A stretch of 64,000 nucleotides of DNA. Source: Marixanthotalea marina (GTDB lineage Bacteria; Bacteroidota; Bacteroidia; Flavobacteriales; Flavobacteriaceae). The stretch covers positions 124,001 to 188,000 of the forward strand of contig JAHLEH010000002.1 of the NCBI GenBank assembly GCA_018883545.1, read 5' to 3'. Below are positions 62,031-64,000 of the stretch, one piece after another. The position numbers and the translations under genes were made by a program. The notes beneath the pieces were generated by a model. The model did not search any database, was not told the DNA's origin, and saw only the letters and a list, made by a program, of their open reading frames with translations. Every line of letters starts with the position of its first letter. Position 1 is the stretch's first letter.

Positions 62031-62045
62031 TAACAATTATTTTTT

Positions 62046-62636
62046 ATGAATAAAATGATGTACGGAAACATACTTAAAAACCATATTGATAAGTTTACGG
62101 CAGTTGGCGATGAAGAATATGATGAAATCATAAAGTATTTTAATCCAATACATATAAAAAAAAAGGAAAACTTACTTACGGCTGGTGATGTTTGCAAAAC
62201 CCACTATTTTGTAGTGAAAGGCTGTTTAAGAAAGTTTTTTATCAATGAAAAAGGTATTGAACAAACTACCGAATTTGCCATAGAAAATTGGTGGATGTGC
62301 GATAATTTCTCGTTTCTTTCACAAACCGAGTCCCAATTTAATATTCAGGCGGTTGAAAAATCACAATTACTTGCAATTTCAAAATCCAACTACGAAAAAC
62401 TATTGGACGAACACCCAACAATGGAAAAGTATTTTCGCTGTATTTACCAAAAAGCATATGCTGCCCTGCAAATGCGCGCTAAATTTGTTTATGAATTTTC
62501 AAGAGAAGACCATTACCATCATTTTAGCAGTAGTTTCCCTGAATTTATACAAAGAATTCCTCAGTACTTACTTGCATCCTATTTAAATTTTACACCAGAA
62601 TATTTGAGCAAAATTCGCAAAAAAGACGTTTCTTAA
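62046..62636 (+). CDS. Crp/Fnr family transcriptional regulator
   Basis: 196 residues. The cyclic-nucleotide-binding-fold sensor (about 20-130) contains TAGDVCKTHYFVVKGCLRKFF and the phrase NWWMCDNFSFLSQTES; no obvious cAMP or Fe-S cysteine set is present. The C-terminal helix-turn-helix is short (RIPQYLLASYLNFTPEYLSKIRKK), typical of the Bacteroidota subgroup. The start could be Met1, Met4 or Met5. The AhpD-like gene follows after 68 bp on the same strand, a pairing that suggests the regulator controls a redox or electrophile response. Confidence 0.9.
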   Translation: MNKMMYGNILKNHIDKFTAVGDEEYDEIIKYFNPIHIKKKENLLTAGDVCKTHYFVVKGCLRKFFINEKGIEQTTEFAIENWWMCDNFSFLSQTESQFNIQAVEKSQLLAISKSNYEKLLDEHPTMEKYFRCIYQKAYAALQMRAKFVYEFSREDHYHHFSSSFPEFIQRIPQYLLASYLNFTPEYLSKIRKKDVS

Positions 62637-62704
62637 ACCAGTTCAAGTTTTTTCTTTAGATGATGTTTAAACTTTGTACCATAAATTTTAAACTATAAAA
62701 AATT

Positions 62705-63148
62705 ATGGAAAAACGTATTAACATTAATGAAATTGAACCGCAGGCTTATAAAGCCATGTTTTCTTTGGAAGCTCTAAACACAAGGGCTTCTTTACCTTAT
62801 TCTCTAATTATGCTTATAAAGATTAGGGCATCACAAATAAATAAATGTGCCTACTGTTTAGATATGCATACTAAATCTGCACTTGGTAAAGGCGAAACCA
62901 ACCAGCGTATATTTTTATTGAATGGTTGGCATGAAGCACCTACTTATTTTACCGAAGAAGAACGTATTGCTTTGGCTATGACAGAAGAAATAACAAATAT
63001 TAGCTACGGTGGACTAAGTGATGTAACTTATCAAAAAGCACTAAAGGTTTTTACAGAAAATCAAATCGCACAAATTATTATGGTGATTGTAACTATAAAT
63101 TCCTGGAATAGAATTGCTTTAAGTACTAAGCTAGAAATTGAAGAATAG
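62705..63148 (+). CDS. Carboxymuconolactone decarboxylase/AhpD-like protein
   Basis: 147 residues with the AhpD-fold signature: KCAYCLDMHTKSALGKGE (C-x-x-C with a His four residues later). The pair of cysteines supports a thiol peroxidase or peroxiredoxin-reductase role rather than decarboxylation. RIALAMTEEIT completes the second helical pair. It is 68 bp downstream of the Crp/Fnr gene, probably in one transcript, and ends before a clear terminator. Confidence 0.92.
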   Translation: MEKRININEIEPQAYKAMFSLEALNTRASLPYSLIMLIKIRASQINKCAYCLDMHTKSALGKGETNQRIFLLNGWHEAPTYFTEEERIALAMTEEITNISYGGLSDVTYQKALKVFTENQIAQIIMVIVTINSWNRIALSTKLEIEE

Positions 63149-63159
63149 ATTATTTTATT

Positions 63160-63194
63160 AAAGGGCTGCTTTGAATTACAAAACAGCCCTTTAA
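63160..63194. terminator. Terminator, probably bidirectional
   Basis: AAAGGGCTG / CAGCCCTTT arms (with TTTG/CAAA extending the stem past one mismatch), 11 nt after the AhpD-like stop and 26 nt before the stop of the convergent amidohydrolase gene. Confidence 0.8.
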
Positions 63195-63218
63195 AACAAA
63201 CAATAAAAACACTTAAAA

Positions 63219-64000
63219 TTAGTTGGGAAATAAGCTTTTATCCAGCCCAGGTACAATTCTAAGGGCATTTTTATAATATACTTTTTTCAATACTTCATCG
63301 GGCAAATCCAACCCATACATAGGCCAAAAAGCATGGTATTTTTTATGGTAAGGAAAATATTCATCGGCGCTCTCCAATACTCTAAAATAGGTTGGAAATT
63401 CTTCAGGAACCCAACTGTCTTTTCCAAATAAAATACGGTCTTGGTACTTAATAAAAAACGCTTTTGCAAACCTTGGCTGTCTGCCAAATTCAGCTATTAC
63501 AGCAGCAATCCCGACATTCATATTGGGGATTTCGTCTAACAATTCCCCTAATTTCCCAAGATTATTGGCGTACCAACCCATATGGGCATTGATAAACGTA
63601 GTATTTGGGTGCTTTTTGAACATATTATGCTGTTCTTCAATAATTTGTTCCCAAGGAGCTGGATCGGTATCACTTCGCTTTCTTCTGGGGTGTGTTTTAA
63701 GTTCTAGCCATCGCTCGTTATCACCATCAAATTCATCCCAAAATGACTTTGGATCGGCCGAGTGTATCAGTACCGGAATACCCAATTCACCACAAACATC
63801 CCAAATAGGATCCAAACGCGGATCATCAACCGGTATACGATTGCCATCCACATCTTTATCATTCATCCCTAATCCTTTATACACCTTTAAGCCTCTGGCA
63901 CCATTTTTAACATCTTCCTTCAATTGGGCAACTGCATTTTCTGCCCACCCATCTTCACCTATGCCGTTAAAATTAACATTGGCAAATACTACAAAACGGT
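63219..64000 (-). CDS. Amidohydrolase family (TIM-barrel) protein, N-terminus beyond the window
   Basis: At least 260 residues; the frame is open to the right edge (FVVFANVNFNGIGEDGWAEN precedes the first internal start-like codon), so the beginning is missing. Amidohydro_2-type landmarks are GARGLKVYKGLG, the metal-ligand His in IPVLIHSADP, TFINAHMGWYANN and a late catalytic Asp in ILFGKDSWVP. KNALRIVPGLDKSLFP ends the protein. Such enzymes hydrolyse or decarboxylate ring and ester substrates; this one is unassigned. Confidence 0.88.
   Translation of the reverse strand, partial: RFVVFANVNFNGIGEDGWAENAVAQLKEDVKNGARGLKVYKGLGMNDKDVDGNRIPVDDPRLDPIWDVCGELGIPVLIHSADPKSFWDEFDGDNERWLELKTHPRRKRSDTDPAPWEQIIEEQHNMFKKHPNTTFINAHMGWYANNLGKLGELLDEIPNMNVGIAAVIAEFGRQPRFAKAFFIKYQDRILFGKDSWVPEEFPTYFRVLESADEYFPYHKKYHAFWPMYGLDLPDEVLKKVYYKNALRIVPGLDKSLFPN

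Larger units (their letters stand above)
61565..62045. other. 481-bp divergent A/T-rich intergenic region
   Basis: No ORF or RNA gene is seen. It separates the T9SS operon from the Crp/Fnr gene. It holds a perfect 16-bp palindrome AAATACATATGTATTT (61849-61864) and a TATATTTG -7 box (62023-62030) for the Crp/Fnr gene. I could not find a matching promoter pair for the surface-protein operon. Confidence 0.6.

Overview
The window comes from a member of the Bacteroidota, almost certainly a marine-type Flavobacteriaceae. The evidence is A/T-rich DNA, promoters of the TTTG-N19/20-TAnnTTTG type, almost no Shine-Dalgarno sites, a type IX secretion (T9SS) surface locus with PorP/SprF and OmpA/PD40 partners, a fused ResB-CcsA cytochrome c biogenesis protein, bacillithiol deacetylase BshB1, DUF2520-KdsC-UbiA-Maf synteny, and flavobacterial REP-like intergenic repeats. 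Identifications are by reading motifs and family knowledge; no database search was run.

Layout. 1-4042 (minus): tolC-like, adaptor and RND permease efflux operon, the permease cut by the window edge. 4320-7960 (minus): universal stress protein, thioredoxin and cytochrome bd oxidase cydA/cydB. 8134-12008 (plus): DUF3108 protein, small membrane protein, two tandem M28 peptidases and a DinB-fold protein. 12066-12966 (minus): tRNA-His and bshB1. 13281-17539 (plus): SLC13/RCK transporter, pckA and a DUF2490 protein. 17540-19585 (minus): TMEM175-like channel and MATE pump. 19777-24196: HAD phosphatase, then ccsBA and a truncated hemoglobin on the minus strand. 24290-28757 (plus): a housekeeping run (DUF2520, KdsC, UbiA prenyltransferase, Maf, MscS, CorA). 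28906-34223 (plus): PIG-L deacetylase, a tiny membrane ORF, a sodium:solute symporter and a Gfo/Idh oxidoreductase. 34404-35067: membrane protein plus HTH regulator with a structured leader. 35142-38969: DUF2911 protein, then a light/oxidative-stress operon (glutathione peroxidase, TspO, SRPBCC, photolyase). 39256-40263: an orphan zinc-finger-like gene between REP-like repeats. 40582-48861: murA, DUF4290, DUF493, P-loop NTPase, recQ, fmt, HU, YqgE, class IV aminotransferase and a START-fold protein. 48993-51589: tRNA-Met followed by an A/T-rich accessory patch. 51678-61564 (minus): a T9SS operon of a 2322-residue repeat-built surface protein, a PorP/SprF protein and a PorE-like OmpA protein. 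62046-63148: Crp/Fnr regulator plus AhpD-like protein. 63219-64000 (minus): partial amidohydrolase.

The most coherent functional themes are low-oxygen and redox respiration (cydAB, thioredoxin, ccsBA, truncated hemoglobin, BshB1), envelope construction (murA, kdsC, UbiA lipid prenyltransferase) and T9SS surface display. The observations most worth following are: the duplicated A-B-C module architecture of the T9SS surface protein; the orphan Cys/His protein at 39256; a MurA with Asp in place of the catalytic Cys; a terminator whose U-tract touches the next start codon; and the non-canonical tRNA-Met T-loop beside a decayed accessory patch.
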